This document shows positions 1-8,683 of a DNA stretch of 64,000 nucleotides, piece by piece. The stretch comes from Bacillota bacterium (lineage in GTDB: Bacteria; Bacillota; Clostridia; Acetivibrionales; DTU013). The notes beneath the pieces were generated by a model. The model made no database searches, had not been told where the DNA came from, and saw only the letters and a program-made list of their open reading frames with translations. The stretch's first letter is position 1; each line of letters begins with the position of its first letter. The stretch covers positions 3,084-67,083 of the forward strand of contig JAEZCO010000026.1 in the NCBI GenBank assembly GCA_023433505.1, in the 5' to 3' direction. The translations under genes and the position numbers were made by a program.

Positions 1-186
1 TTCTTTATGACTGCTGCTGCTGTAAGGAGTGAGCCCGAAGTTCAAAAACGTGTTGATGATTTCGGATTGGCAATTGGATATTATTATGATAAGTACCGCA
101 ACCACGAATATGTGGAAAATGCAAAGTTACATGAGGCATCATATTTATACGCGCCAGATGGAACAATTTTCGGCGATAAGTATTAA
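1..186 (+). CDS. 3' end of an unrecognised gene (partial)
   Basis: An open frame enters from the left edge and ends with TAA at 184-186, giving about 61 residues rich in Tyr, Glu and Ala. It ends in a hydrophilic segment (APDGTIFGDKY). An internal ATG at 7 has no clear ribosome binding site, so this is most likely the C-terminal part of a longer protein. I do not recognise the family. The stretch after it (187-419) shows no convincing gene. Confidence 0.45.
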   Translation, partial: FFMTAAAVRSEPEVQKRVDDFGLAIGYYYDKYRNHEYVENAKLHEASYLYAPDGTIFGDKY

Positions 187-419
187 TCTGCAAATACGGT
201 AAAAGCATTTGTAGTATCAAGATTACTGCATAACATATATAAAAACGTAACTGCAAAAACAAATCTATATATTTTCCGATCATAAAATCCGGCAAGAAAT
301 GAGGACCGGTGAAAATATAACTCCCCGTATACGTTTTTAAAATGATTCAGACCTATCGCAGCCGTCATTATCCAAAACACGGAAAGCGGTCTTCCCGGTC
401 CTCCGATCCCCGAAACAGG

Positions 420-451
420 CAATGCAGGGAAGGGGCCTTTCCCTGCATTGA
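420..451. terminator. hairpin downstream of the minus-strand beta-helix gene
   Basis: AATGCAGGGAA and TTCCCTGCATT form an 11-bp stem around a short loop, 18 nt beyond the stop codon of the minus-strand gene that ends at 470. There is no long U-tract on either side, so it may be a weak terminator or a stabilising 3' hairpin. Confidence 0.5.
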
Positions 452-469
452 CCTGCTGCGGCTATGAAA

Positions 470-2698
470 TCAGTTCAGGCTAAAGTCATCCGCATAGATG
501 TATCCGTTTCCTTCGCTCCCTTCCTTCCATATGTAAATCTGTAAATTTACAGTTCCTTGAGGTGCCGTAAAGGAAACGGACTTTTTCGTGTAGGCGGTAC
601 CATTGAATGCCAGCTCATACTTCTGCAAAACATTCGCATTGGCATCCAGGCAGTCCACCCCTATATATCCCGTTACTCCGGAGCCGCTGACTTTCCCCCA
701 TGCGCTGAAGGAATAGGCATTTCCGGGAGTACCGCTTATGAGTTGACCTCTTCCGCCATCCCCGGTTCCTGTTTTTGAAGAAGAAGTCCCGCTATGTGCG
801 TTATTCGCAACCACGGTGGAGTTTCCCCAGTCCTCCCAGGCCGTAGTACCGGATTCGAAGCCCGGATTCTGTATGAGATTCACCGATGCCGTTTGCGTTG
901 TGGCGGTCACGGCAGTACTCCATGCACTCGTTCCGGCGCTGTTCTTTGATCTCACCTGATAGCTGTGAGTGGTACCTTCCGTCAGACCTGTATGTGCATA
1001 AGGGTTGGCCGTTTCACTGACGGTAGTTCCGTCAATAAGCAGATCATGGCCTGTTGCATCCGATACTGCGTTCCACGATACGTTTATCTGGGAAGTACCG
1101 GACGCTGCCGCTTGCAGGCCTGTGGGCACAGCCGGAACTGTGGCGGCCGTACCCGAATATTCACCTGCGCCTCTGTCTGCGGCAGTTCCCTGAGGCACTA
1201 TATTTCCCCAGTAATCCTTTCCGCCATTGCCAGATATCGCTTTCCCCGAATTTATACAGGGAGAGCCTGCCTTTATCATGTATCCCGCCACGCTGCCGAT
1301 TCCTGTCCCCCCGCTGCCCGGATTTGCAAGCAAGGGATCGGAAGTCAGCTTATGTGCATCACTTGGCTCGCCAGACGGATGGTTTCCATAAAATACATTG
1401 TAGTCAAAGGTCCTGTTGGTGCCCGATCCAAAGGAATACCCTCCGCTGCCCTGATTGTAAAATATGTTGTTGTATGCATACAGCCCGTTGTACCATGCTC
1501 CTGAAGGGCTGCTTTCACATTGGAACATCTTTGTATTCATCCCTGATTTAACATAAAAAGTATTGTTATAGACGGTGGTATTGCTGGAATCACCGCAGAG
1601 ATAGAAAATCCTTAACTTATCATTCTGGCTTATGTTATAGCGCACAACGGAATCATACGCACGGTAACCGTCATCTCCGGATCCGCCCCATACCAGCATG
1701 AAGCCCCCTCCGTTATCATGGCTGTAATTGTATTGATAAACAGTCCCACGGTTCTCGCCGTCACAGTCCCATGCCGTACCGTCGTCACCCTCAGGCGTGG
1801 GCTTTGTCCCATAGGCCTCATTGTATTGAAAGACCGCATTGCTGCAGCCCCAAGGCCATATGGCACAGGCATACCCATCCGTATAATTGTAGGCTCTTGC
1901 ATTTGCATTAATGCTTATATTGTATTCAACCAAAGGGCTTTCAGAGATATAGCATATGATCGCGTCCCCGCCGGCAGATTCAACCGTATTGTTTCGGACG
2001 ATGACATTGGTGGACTTGGCAGTCCCTCCTGCCTGGCATGCAACGATCCCGCTGCGGTCGGTATTTTTTACATAACAGCCTTCCACCAGGAAGTCATTGT
2101 ATCTGGCTCCGTTCGGATTGACAGAAATGATGCCCCCCGTTGCCTTCCCCTCATCGGAAAAGGTAAGTACGCCTTTTACGTCATGTACGTTCAGGTTCTT
2201 CAAATAAATATGGTTTATAACCCCGCTGCTGTTTGTTGCTTCAATCAGGACACCCTGCCTGGTACCGGCAGAGGATGCATTGTTTGTAACCTCAAGATTG
2301 CTGATTTCCCAATACTGTTGGTTTACAAGATGCACCGCCGATGATTTTGACGCACCGCTGCCCGCGATAATGGGCTTATTGCCGGTACCGTACATATCAA
2401 TGGAGATGGGCGAACCGGACGCACCCGACCCTAATGGATGCAGTTCTCCGGACCATGAGCCGCCTGCCTTGAAAAGTATTTTGTCTCCCGCCGTGAAGGT
2501 TGTGCCGTTAACCTTGGACAGGGTTTTCCATGCCGTCCCCGTACCGGTACCATTGTTGCTGTCATTTCCGCTGGCTGAGTCCACATAATACGTCGTTCCT
2601 GCTGCCAGAGTGGTTGAAGGCGCCACAGCAATGATACCCGCTATCATCACAAGGGCCATAACAAAGGCAGCTACTTTCCTTTTACCGATTTTCAACAT
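470..2698 (-). CDS. secreted right-handed beta-helix protein with FN3 and carbohydrate-binding-like C-terminus
   Basis: 742 residues. An N-terminal signal peptide (Lys/Arg start, hydrophobic core to about residue 32, cleavage near LAA) precedes a motif typical of secreted parallel beta-helix proteins (TTYYVDSASGNDSNNG, then AWKTLSKVNG). Asn-rich repeats (VRNNTV, VEYNIS, YNNTFY, YNNIFYN) continue to about residue 510. A fibronectin type III domain lies at roughly 520-605 and a C-terminal CBM4/9- or CenC-like jelly-roll domain (NLIQNPGFE...) at 610-742. The family includes polysaccharide lyases and glycan-binding proteins, so a role on plant cell-wall glycans is likely, but no catalytic residues can be assigned. 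The start is supported by GGAGG 8 nt upstream. It is a close paralogue of the protein at 4094-6100. Confidence 0.85.
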   Translation of the reverse strand: MLKIGKRKVAAFVMALVMIAGIIAVAPSTTLAAGTTYYVDSASGNDSNNGTGTGTAWKTLSKVNGTTFTAGDKILFKAGGSWSGELHPLGSGASGSPISIDMYGTGNKPIIAGSGASKSSAVHLVNQQYWEISNLEVTNNASSAGTRQGVLIEATNSSGVINHIYLKNLNVHDVKGVLTFSDEGKATGGIISVNPNGARYNDFLVEGCYVKNTDRSGIVACQAGGTAKSTNVIVRNNTVESAGGDAIICYISESPLVEYNISINANARAYNYTDGYACAIWPWGCSNAVFQYNEAYGTKPTPEGDDGTAWDCDGENRGTVYQYNYSHDNGGGFMLVWGGSGDDGYRAYDSVVRYNISQNDKLRIFYLCGDSSNTTVYNNTFYVKSGMNTKMFQCESSPSGAWYNGLYAYNNIFYNQGSGGYSFGSGTNRTFDYNVFYGNHPSGEPSDAHKLTSDPLLANPGSGGTGIGSVAGYMIKAGSPCINSGKAISGNGGKDYWGNIVPQGTAADRGAGEYSGTAATVPAVPTGLQAAASGTSQINVSWNAVSDATGHDLLIDGTTVSETANPYAHTGLTEGTTHSYQVRSKNSAGTSAWSTAVTATTQTASVNLIQNPGFESGTTAWEDWGNSTVVANNAHSGTSSSKTGTGDGGRGQLISGTPGNAYSFSAWGKVSGSGVTGYIGVDCLDANANVLQKYELAFNGTAYTKKSVSFTAPQGTVNLQIYIWKEGSEGNGYIYADDFSLN

Positions 2699-2806
2699 AG
2701 ATATACCTCCAGTTTTTATTTTTCATGGAAGAGCGAGCTTCCATAGGTGAAACAGTAATAAAAGTAAATTAATCGTATAATTTCTGGATAATATAAAAAA
2801 TAAGAA

Positions 2807-2852
2807 AAAACGGAGTACTCTCGTATCTAATGATAAGAAAGTATCCGTTTTC
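2807..2852 (-). terminator. terminator of the AraC regulator gene
   Basis: Read on the minus strand, AAAACGGA and TCCGTTTT pair around a partly paired interior and are followed by TTCTTATTTTTT. It lies just beyond the stop codon of the regulator gene ending at 2874. Confidence 0.7.
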
Positions 2853-2873
2853 CCTCTTTACATATATTACAAA

Positions 2874-3779
2874 CTAATTTATATATTCTCGAAATACCCT
2901 GAAGTCCTTAGGAAGCTTTCCGGTAAACTTTTTAAAGCAGTTGATAAAGTGAGGCAGGCTGAAAAATCCGCAATCCGCGGCAATGTCGATTATTTTATTG
3001 TCCGTCTGGAGTAAAAGCTGGGTTGCCCGGGCAATCCGTACTTTATTGAGATATTCGATGGGCGTGGCGCCCACAGATTTTTTAAAAACAAGGCTGAAAT
3101 TGGATGTACCCATATTGGCGACGAAAGCAAGCTCCTCCAACGTTATTTTTTTGTCATAATTTTCTTTGATATATTCAAATACCGGAAGTAACAGGTAATA
3201 GTTCTTTACCTTGCTGCTTTCCTCGTTGCTGTGCTCGAAACTGAAACACCGCCGCAAAGTTGCCGTCAGCTTCATGAGGGCGGCCTTAACGACCAGCTTG
3301 TAGCCCTCCTCCTTATGATCATTCTCGGTGAAAATCTCCTTTATAATGTCCACCAACAGGTCATAATGCTTATTGGAAGGCGTAATTTTATGGTTCAGCC
3401 TCTTCCTGATTTCCCGTATCGTTTGCAGGCTGTCCATCTCAAAAGTGTATCCCGCACCGTTCCAGAGCAAGGTAGGCTTAAACAGGGCTACCTGCATGAT
3501 TACATCCTTATCATTGTAGGCAAGATGGACTTCATTATCGTTTATGATGAAAATATCTCCCGCCTGGAAGGAATAGTCGTTTCCATCAATCAGATAGCTT
3601 CCTGTCCCCCGTTTGACATAGCATATTTCTATATGGTTGTGGTAATGCAGCATGATACTTGATTTATCAATACCCAGGGTTTCACCGGTAATGATGGGGA
3701 AATCTTCCTCCTCATCATCCTCGTCGTAGGCAAGCTCCCTGTACTTGATCTTTGTATAGATCCTTTTCTTCAATTGCAT
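2874..3779 (-). CDS. AraC-family transcriptional regulator
   Basis: About 301 residues. The N-terminal half is a cupin-like sensor (HNHIEICYVKRGTGSYLIDG, then an FQAGDIFIINDNEVH stretch). The C-terminal ~100 residues form two helix-turn-helix motifs of the AraC/XylS type, with LEELAFVANMGTSNFSLVFK, PIEYLNKVRIARA and the second-helix signature DIAADCGFFSLPHFINCFKK. The open frame extends to 3794, but GGAGG overlaps that upstream ATG and sits 8 nt before the ATG at 3779, so 3779 is the better start. It lies between two paralogous secreted beta-helix genes and is divergent from the second, so it probably senses a sugar and controls one or both. Confidence 0.88.
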   Translation of the reverse strand: MQLKKRIYTKIKYRELAYDEDDEEEDFPIITGETLGIDKSSIMLHYHNHIEICYVKRGTGSYLIDGNDYSFQAGDIFIINDNEVHLAYNDKDVIMQVALFKPTLLWNGAGYTFEMDSLQTIREIRKRLNHKITPSNKHYDLLVDIIKEIFTENDHKEEGYKLVVKAALMKLTATLRRCFSFEHSNEESSKVKNYYLLLPVFEYIKENYDKKITLEELAFVANMGTSNFSLVFKKSVGATPIEYLNKVRIARATQLLLQTDNKIIDIAADCGFFSLPHFINCFKKFTGKLPKDFRVFREYIN

Positions 3780-4093
3780 CCGCTGTCCCTCCATCGATAA
3801 GACTGTATCTCTCAGGAAAGCCCCGTGTGGAAATAAATACGGCCATTCTCATCCATTATTTACATTATTCCACAGCCGTTACTATAAGTTTATCATCAGA
3901 ACCCATGTCTTTCAACAGAATTTTCAAGGTGTCAGGGGGACAGATGCATCGACACCTTCCCCCCTGACACCCCCGTCCCCTCTAACACCTTCGAGAATAT
4001 GTAAATTAGTTTGTGATATATATAAAGCCAATACCGCAGGTTACCATATATTTTATAAGTATACCACGCTGAATGACTTTGGGAGGGAAGGCC
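3780..4093. promoter_or_regulatory. divergent intergenic region with a large hairpin
   Basis: This stretch separates the AraC regulator from the plus-strand beta-helix gene. It contains a perfect 12-bp inverted repeat, GGTGTCAGGGGG at 3928-3939 and CCCCCTGACACC at 3960-3971. AAGGTGTC at 3926-3933 can also pair with GACACCTT at 3951-3958, so two alternative stems are possible. I see no open frame with support here. Any AraC operator cannot be told apart by eye. Confidence 0.5.
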
Positions 4094-6100
4094 TTGAAAA
4101 ATTACATTTATAAAAAGGTGCATATCATTTTGGCAGCTGTCTTCATGATGGCGGGCTTTATACCTGCAGTAGCCGTCAATGGCTATGAAGCCGGGACAAC
4201 TTACTACGTGGACTCTGTAAAAGGAAAGGACACCAACAAAGGCACCGGCAGCAGCAAACCGTGGAAATCCTTGTCCAAGGTAAACGGCACAACTTTTGCA
4301 GCGGGTGATAAAATCCTGTTCAAAGCGGGCTCGAGCTGGACGGGGACCTTGCACCCCCTGGGCTCCGGGAAGCCCGGTTTGCCCATCGCCATCGGGAAGT
4401 ACGGCAAAGGGAAAAAGCCGGTAATCAACGGCGGTGGAGCTGCCAGCGCAGTTTACTTGTCCGGCCAGAGCCATTGGGAGATCGACAGCCTTGAGGTCAC
4501 CAACAACGCAGCGTCGGAGGGGGATCGCAGAGGAATTTTCATCAACGCCAGAAATGGAACCACCGAGCATATTTATATAAAAAATTGCTATATCCATAAC
4601 GTAAGGGGAAATAACGATTTCAGTACGGGTAAATTGACCGGAGGGATCATCTTATACGGTGATAATGCCAGCAATACAAAATACAATGACATCCTCATCG
4701 AAGGAAATACCATTGACCGGTGCGACAGGACAGGGATATTGGCCGTAGAGTCCTGCGGCAGCTATTCCACCAAGGTGGTGGTCAGGAGCAATGCCATAAA
4801 CTACCCCGGCGGTGACGGAATTATCATGCTTTTGTGCACAAATCCTTTGATCGAATACAATGTATGCAACACCTCCGATGCCGTAAGCAAGGGCGTCTCC
4901 TGTGCAATATGGCCCTATTCGTGCAACGGTGCCATCTTTCAGTACAATGAAGCCTATAATTCAAAGCTGTCAGAAGACTTTGACGACGGTCAGGCATGGG
5001 ATGTGGACGGCAATAACAAGAATACCGTCTACCAGTATAATTACAGCCATGATAATGAAGGCGGCGCATTGCTTGTCTGTTCAAACCAAAGCTGTCCCTC
5101 CGATAATTCCACTATCCGCTACAACATAAGCCAGAATGACGCAGGCCGTATAATAACCTTGACAGGCCCATCGACAAACACCTACTTTTATAACAATACG
5201 ATTTTCCTGGGTCCAAAAATGAAAACCGAAATCATTGAAGCCCAGGATTATGAGGGCTGGCATGACGGGTTCAGCGCCTATAACAATCTATTTTATAATT
5301 TAGGCAGCGGCGGCTATTATCTGGAGAAGAGCACAAAAAACGTCTTTGACTATAATGTCTTCTATGGTAAACATCCATCCACCGAACCCATGGATAACCA
5401 CAAAATAATTACAGACCCCGGGCTTGTAAAACCCGGCACCGGCAGCATAGGAAGGCATACCCTTGAAGGGTACAAATTGAAAGCCGGGTCCCCCTGCATC
5501 GATTCCGGCATTACGATATCAAACAGCGGAGGGAAGGACTTCTGGGGCAATGCAGCTCCGCAGGGGATGTCAACGGACAGAGGCGCTTATGAATACGCAA
5601 GCAGTCTGAAAGCGGACGGCACGAGGCCTGTAATAACCCTGGAACCCTCTCCCGCAACCAGCCAGGATGATCTGAAAATATACGGTGTCAATCTTGCCGG
5701 AGGGAAGGAGGCAAAAGCTTCCAGCATTGAAGAGGAAAGCATGGATGCGGCAAAAGCCGTTGATGGCGACGCTTCGTCAAGATGGGCAAGCACGGAAGGC
5801 GGCGGAGACGTCTCTGAATGGGTAAGCGTGGATCTGGGAAGTGTGAAGACCATCAACACGGTCATCGTAAAATGGGAAAACGCTTTTGCAAAAGCGTATA
5901 AGCTCCAGGTATCCACCGATGGCACAGTCTATAAGGATGTAGCCGTAGTTGCAGACGGTAAAAAAGTGTCCGCGGATGTCAGGACCTTCCCGGATATTTC
6001 CGCAAGGTACGTAAGAATTTATTGCACGCAAAAAGCAGATGCGGATTGGGGATATTCGATCTATGAGCTTGAAGTATACAATACGGATAAACAAAACTAA
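4094..6100 (+). CDS. secreted right-handed beta-helix protein with F5/8 type C (discoidin) domain
   Basis: 668 residues from a TTG start. GGGAGGG lies 7 nt before TTG 4094 and gives a clean signal peptide (KNYIYKKV, then a hydrophobic run to about residue 30). The in-frame ATG at 4073 lies upstream of that ribosome binding site. The mature N-terminus repeats the paralogue's motif (TTYYVDSVKGKDTNKG, KSLSKVNGTTFAAGDKILFK), followed by Asn-ladder beta-helix repeats to about residue 500. The C-terminal ~130 residues are a discoidin/F5-8C-like (CBM32) module: KASSIEEESMDAAKAVDGD, SRWAS and WVSVDLG are its hallmarks. A glycan-binding or polysaccharide-cleaving surface protein is likely. Compared with the paralogue at 470-2698 the helix is shared but the C-terminal binding modules were swapped. 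Confidence 0.85.
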   Translation: MKNYIYKKVHIILAAVFMMAGFIPAVAVNGYEAGTTYYVDSVKGKDTNKGTGSSKPWKSLSKVNGTTFAAGDKILFKAGSSWTGTLHPLGSGKPGLPIAIGKYGKGKKPVINGGGAASAVYLSGQSHWEIDSLEVTNNAASEGDRRGIFINARNGTTEHIYIKNCYIHNVRGNNDFSTGKLTGGIILYGDNASNTKYNDILIEGNTIDRCDRTGILAVESCGSYSTKVVVRSNAINYPGGDGIIMLLCTNPLIEYNVCNTSDAVSKGVSCAIWPYSCNGAIFQYNEAYNSKLSEDFDDGQAWDVDGNNKNTVYQYNYSHDNEGGALLVCSNQSCPSDNSTIRYNISQNDAGRIITLTGPSTNTYFYNNTIFLGPKMKTEIIEAQDYEGWHDGFSAYNNLFYNLGSGGYYLEKSTKNVFDYNVFYGKHPSTEPMDNHKIITDPGLVKPGTGSIGRHTLEGYKLKAGSPCIDSGITISNSGGKDFWGNAAPQGMSTDRGAYEYASSLKADGTRPVITLEPSPATSQDDLKIYGVNLAGGKEAKASSIEEESMDAAKAVDGDASSRWASTEGGGDVSEWVSVDLGSVKTINTVIVKWENAFAKAYKLQVSTDGTVYKDVAVVADGKKVSADVRTFPDISARYVRIYCTQKADADWGYSIYELEVYNTDKQN

Positions 6101-7163
6101 CACAAAGCCCCGTTTAAAATCGCAGCAGCTCGCCGGCATATTGATTGTCACCGGTTTGGCTGTCATTTCAGCCGTGCTGTTGATCTCTTTTAATTCCCAT
6201 CGGACGGGAGATGCTATCGGGAAAGTAAACGGTGAACCGATTTCTTCAAGGTTTTTCCGGGTGGAGCTGGCAAGGCAGACAGCTGAAACCTATTCCTATT
6301 TCCATTCGAAATATGGGGTTGAGGACAGTGAAAATTTCTGGACCACGCCGTATGGCGGCGAGGTGCCGGTGGAAGTAGCCCGCAAAAAAGCCTTGGCTGC
6401 GATCGTAAGGACGATTGTACAGCAAAAGCTGGCAAAGGAGAAAGGTCTGGCTGACGATATAAGCTACGCCGGCTTTTTGAACGCTTTAAAAAAAGAGAAC
6501 AGGGAAAGAAAAGAAGCCCTCCGGCAAAACAAAGTAATCTACGGCCCAGTGGAGTATACGGAGGATAATTACTTCAATTATGTCATGAGCAATCTCATCA
6601 TAAAATTGAAATCAAAGCTGGCGGAAAAGGAGCTGGCTGTTTCCGACCTGCAGGCGGAGGGAATGTACCAGTCCAGAAAAGATAAGTACTTCAGGCTCGT
6701 GTCCGTCAGAGTGCAAAAAATATCCCTTCCCTTTGCGGCATCAGAGGACAATACTTTTACAAGGGAACAGGCAAAGGCAAAAATGGAAGAGTTATCGGAA
6801 AGATTAAAAAACGGCGGAAGCTTTGAAGAGCTGTCAAGGGAATTTAACAGAGACCACCGGGTGCTGGAGCAGACCTTTGATGAAAACAGCAAACGTTCTG
6901 ATATACGAAAATATCCTGAACTGAGAACAGCAGCCATGGAGCTGAAAGCAGGACAGCACAGCGGTATTCTCGAGACGGTTGATTCGGCAAATATTCTCCT
7001 TTGTATCGCCCGTGAAGAAAATGGCTACAAAAGTTTTGAGGAAGTAAAGGACAGCATTAAAACGCTTATCCTTAACGAAAACTACGATATCTTCGTAGAT
7101 AAGCTGGTGAAGGAAGCCAGTGTTAATATTGACCAGAATGCTTACGAGAAAATACGCGGCTAG
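6063..7163 (+). CDS. peptidyl-prolyl isomerase of the PrsA/SurA (parvulin) type
   Basis: About 366 residues. A short cytoplasmic N-terminus is followed by one membrane segment (LAGILIVTGLAVISAVLLIS), then a SurA-N-like chaperone region (VNGEPISSRFFRVELARQ) and a C-terminal rotamase-like domain (VRVQKISLPFA, KMEELSERLKNGGSFEELSREF, ELKAGQHSGILET). These proteins fold secreted proteins on the outer face of the membrane. The frame overlaps the end of the upstream beta-helix gene by 38 nt and no strong ribosome binding site precedes ATG 6063 or ATG 6039, so translation is probably coupled to the upstream gene. That suggests it helps fold the neighbouring secreted proteins (inference). Confidence 0.75.
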   Translation: MSLKYTIRINKTNTKPRLKSQQLAGILIVTGLAVISAVLLISFNSHRTGDAIGKVNGEPISSRFFRVELARQTAETYSYFHSKYGVEDSENFWTTPYGGEVPVEVARKKALAAIVRTIVQQKLAKEKGLADDISYAGFLNALKKENRERKEALRQNKVIYGPVEYTEDNYFNYVMSNLIIKLKSKLAEKELAVSDLQAEGMYQSRKDKYFRLVSVRVQKISLPFAASEDNTFTREQAKAKMEELSERLKNGGSFEELSREFNRDHRVLEQTFDENSKRSDIRKYPELRTAAMELKAGQHSGILETVDSANILLCIAREENGYKSFEEVKDSIKTLILNENYDIFVDKLVKEASVNIDQNAYEKIRG

Positions 7164-7204
7164 CCCCTTTTCACCCGTGTTTTAAACCTCTCCCTGAGAA
7201 ATAG

Positions 7205-7249
7205 CTTCCCGGTAAATAATTGAGCAAACGGGAAGTGATATGGTATAAT
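7205..7249 (+). promoter_or_regulatory. promoter with overlapping palindrome ahead of the MNT/HEPN pair
   Basis: TTGAGC (7220-7225), an 18-nt spacer and TATAAT (7244-7249) form a sigma-A-like promoter. CTTCCCG (7205-7211) and CGGGAAG (7229-7235) flank the -35 box as an inverted repeat. It could be an operator for autoregulation by the downstream pair, or the tail hairpin of the upstream gene. Confidence 0.55.
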
Positions 7250-7292
7250 AAATTTAAGTACTTTACTTAATAATGTTGATTAATAGTAGAAA

Positions 7293-7607
7293 GTGAAAAG
7301 CAAGATGCTGAGTTATACGGAAGTATTAAAAAAGCTTGAAGAAGAATCAAATAACATAAAAAAATACGGTATAAGCCGGATAGGTCTGTTTGGCTCATTT
7401 GTAAGGAATGAACAAACGGATAAAAGTGATGTGGATATTTTGGTTGAGTTTGAAGAAGGTAAGGAAAGCTTTGACAATTATATGAGCCTCCTTTTTTTCC
7501 TGGAAAAGTTATTTTCAAAAAAAGTTGATCTGGTGATCTCAGGGAATATAAGAGAAGAATTAAAGAAAGAAATTCTCGGGAGTGTAAAATATGCCTCGAA
7601 ATTATAA
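7293..7607 (+). CDS. MntA-like minimal nucleotidyltransferase (antitoxin)
   Basis: 104 residues from GTG 7293, or 100 from ATG 7305; neither has a strong ribosome binding site. The nucleotidyltransferase motif GSFVRNEQTDKSDVDILVEF contains the Gly-Ser and the two catalytic aspartates (DVD). A basic C-terminus ends in KYASKL. Family members pair with HEPN toxins and act as antitoxins, in characterised cases by adding AMP to the toxin. The next gene overlaps this one by 17 nt and encodes such a HEPN protein, so the two form a toxin-antitoxin operon. Confidence 0.88.
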   Translation: MKSKMLSYTEVLKKLEEESNNIKKYGISRIGLFGSFVRNEQTDKSDVDILVEFEEGKESFDNYMSLLFFLEKLFSKKVDLVISGNIREELKKEILGSVKYASKL

Positions 7608-7917
7608 GCTATATCTCAATGATATTATTAAATGTGTAAATAATATAGAAAAGTATACTCAGGGTGTTACATACGATGGCTTTTTAGCAAATCAAATGCT
7701 TCAGGATGCAGTAGTCAGAAATCTTGAGATTATTGGGGAAGCAGTAAAGAACCTACCTGACGATATTAAGAGAAGCGATGAATTTTTGTGGAATAAGTAT
7801 GCAAGAGTACGTGATCTGATATCACATTTCTATTTTGGAATTAATTTCAATATTATTTGGGGACTTGTAAAGTCTGTCAATTCAGAGCTTAGAGCCGAAG
7901 TAAACAAGCTGCTGTAA
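7591..7917 (+). CDS. HepT-like HEPN-domain RNase toxin
   Basis: 108 residues, all helical. The catalytic HEPN motif R-x4-H-x-Y is present as RDLISHFYFGI near residue 71, so the active site looks intact. The upstream segment VVRNLEIIGEAVKNLPDDIK is typical of DUF86/HepT. The start is supported by GGGAG 8 nt upstream and overlaps the MntA-like gene. HepT proteins are RNases neutralised by the partner nucleotidyltransferase. No mobile-element genes are adjacent. Confidence 0.9.
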   Translation: MPRNYKLYLNDIIKCVNNIEKYTQGVTYDGFLANQMLQDAVVRNLEIIGEAVKNLPDDIKRSDEFLWNKYARVRDLISHFYFGINFNIIWGLVKSVNSELRAEVNKLL

Positions 7918-8074
7918 TTATATTACCCGTGTGGATGAACACTCCCCGCCCTTGTCCCATCAGGTTTTACTGAAATTTTACAGACTCTTAATTCAATGTT
8001 ATTACTCCTTTTGTATGATTTATTCAGGAACTAAATCAGCAGAACCACACTGCCGGTAAATCGATGAAAGGGTC

Positions 8075-8671
8075 ATGGCAATGAATATTTTTACTCACCT
8101 TGGGATAGCAAGGGGAATAATGGCTGTCATAGAAAGAAATCTAGGCATCAAACTGGACCGGGTCGGCTTCATGTTCGGGAATATAAAGCCTGATATTGAT
8201 CCAAAGCTCTCATCCGTACCCCACGTGAAAAACACCGTAATAGATTTTGTAAGCGCTGAGATAAAAAACCTCCTATCCATGGAAGATAAAATAAAAAGCA
8301 GATGTACTAGGGAATTCTCCGAGAGAATGGGACTCATTACACATTATCTCTCGGATTTTTTTTGTTACGCCCACAATGAGAAATTTAAGGGCAATCTATT
8401 GAAGCACCTGATCTATGAAAACAAATTATCGGGCTACTGCAGAAAAAACAAAGCGGCGTCGGCAGAAAGCATTCTTTATGAAATCACATTAATCGATACG
8501 GATCTCGATTCCATTCGCGAATACATCGACAATATGCATAATGAATACCTGAATGCGGGGAACAAGGCTTCCTGTAGGCGTGATATGAGATATGCCATGA
8601 TAATGTCCGCTTCACTCTGTGCATCCATAATAAAATTCTACCTTCCTGAAAATATCAGTACAGCGGCATAA
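8075..8671 (+). CDS. zinc-dependent phospholipase C-like protein
   Basis: 198 residues from ATG 8075. ATG 8081 (MNIFTHLG) is an alternative with better spacing to AAGG. Conserved His/Asp-rich segments (NIFTHLGIAR, GNIKPDIDPKL, GLITHYLSDFFCYAHN) match the zinc-dependent phospholipase C/S1-P1 fold, where His and Asp residues bind a zinc cluster. There is no signal peptide, unlike secreted clostridial phospholipase C, so it probably acts in the cytoplasm. It overlaps the ribosome binding site of the glycosyltransferase gene that follows, so the two are co-transcribed, suggesting a link to membrane lipid or glycolipid metabolism. Confidence 0.75.
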   Translation: MAMNIFTHLGIARGIMAVIERNLGIKLDRVGFMFGNIKPDIDPKLSSVPHVKNTVIDFVSAEIKNLLSMEDKIKSRCTREFSERMGLITHYLSDFFCYAHNEKFKGNLLKHLIYENKLSGYCRKNKAASAESILYEITLIDTDLDSIREYIDNMHNEYLNAGNKASCRRDMRYAMIMSASLCASIIKFYLPENISTAA

Positions 8672-8683
8672 GGAGGTTTGTTT

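Noticed and set aside
183..422. 79-residue minus-strand frame with a hydrophobic stretch
   Set aside because: It has a TTG start without a ribosome binding site and no family resemblance; it probably does not encode a protein.
3932..4597. 221-residue minus-strand open frame across the start of the beta-helix gene
   Set aside because: It covers the hairpin and the signal-peptide region of a real gene, and its sequence is not protein-like.
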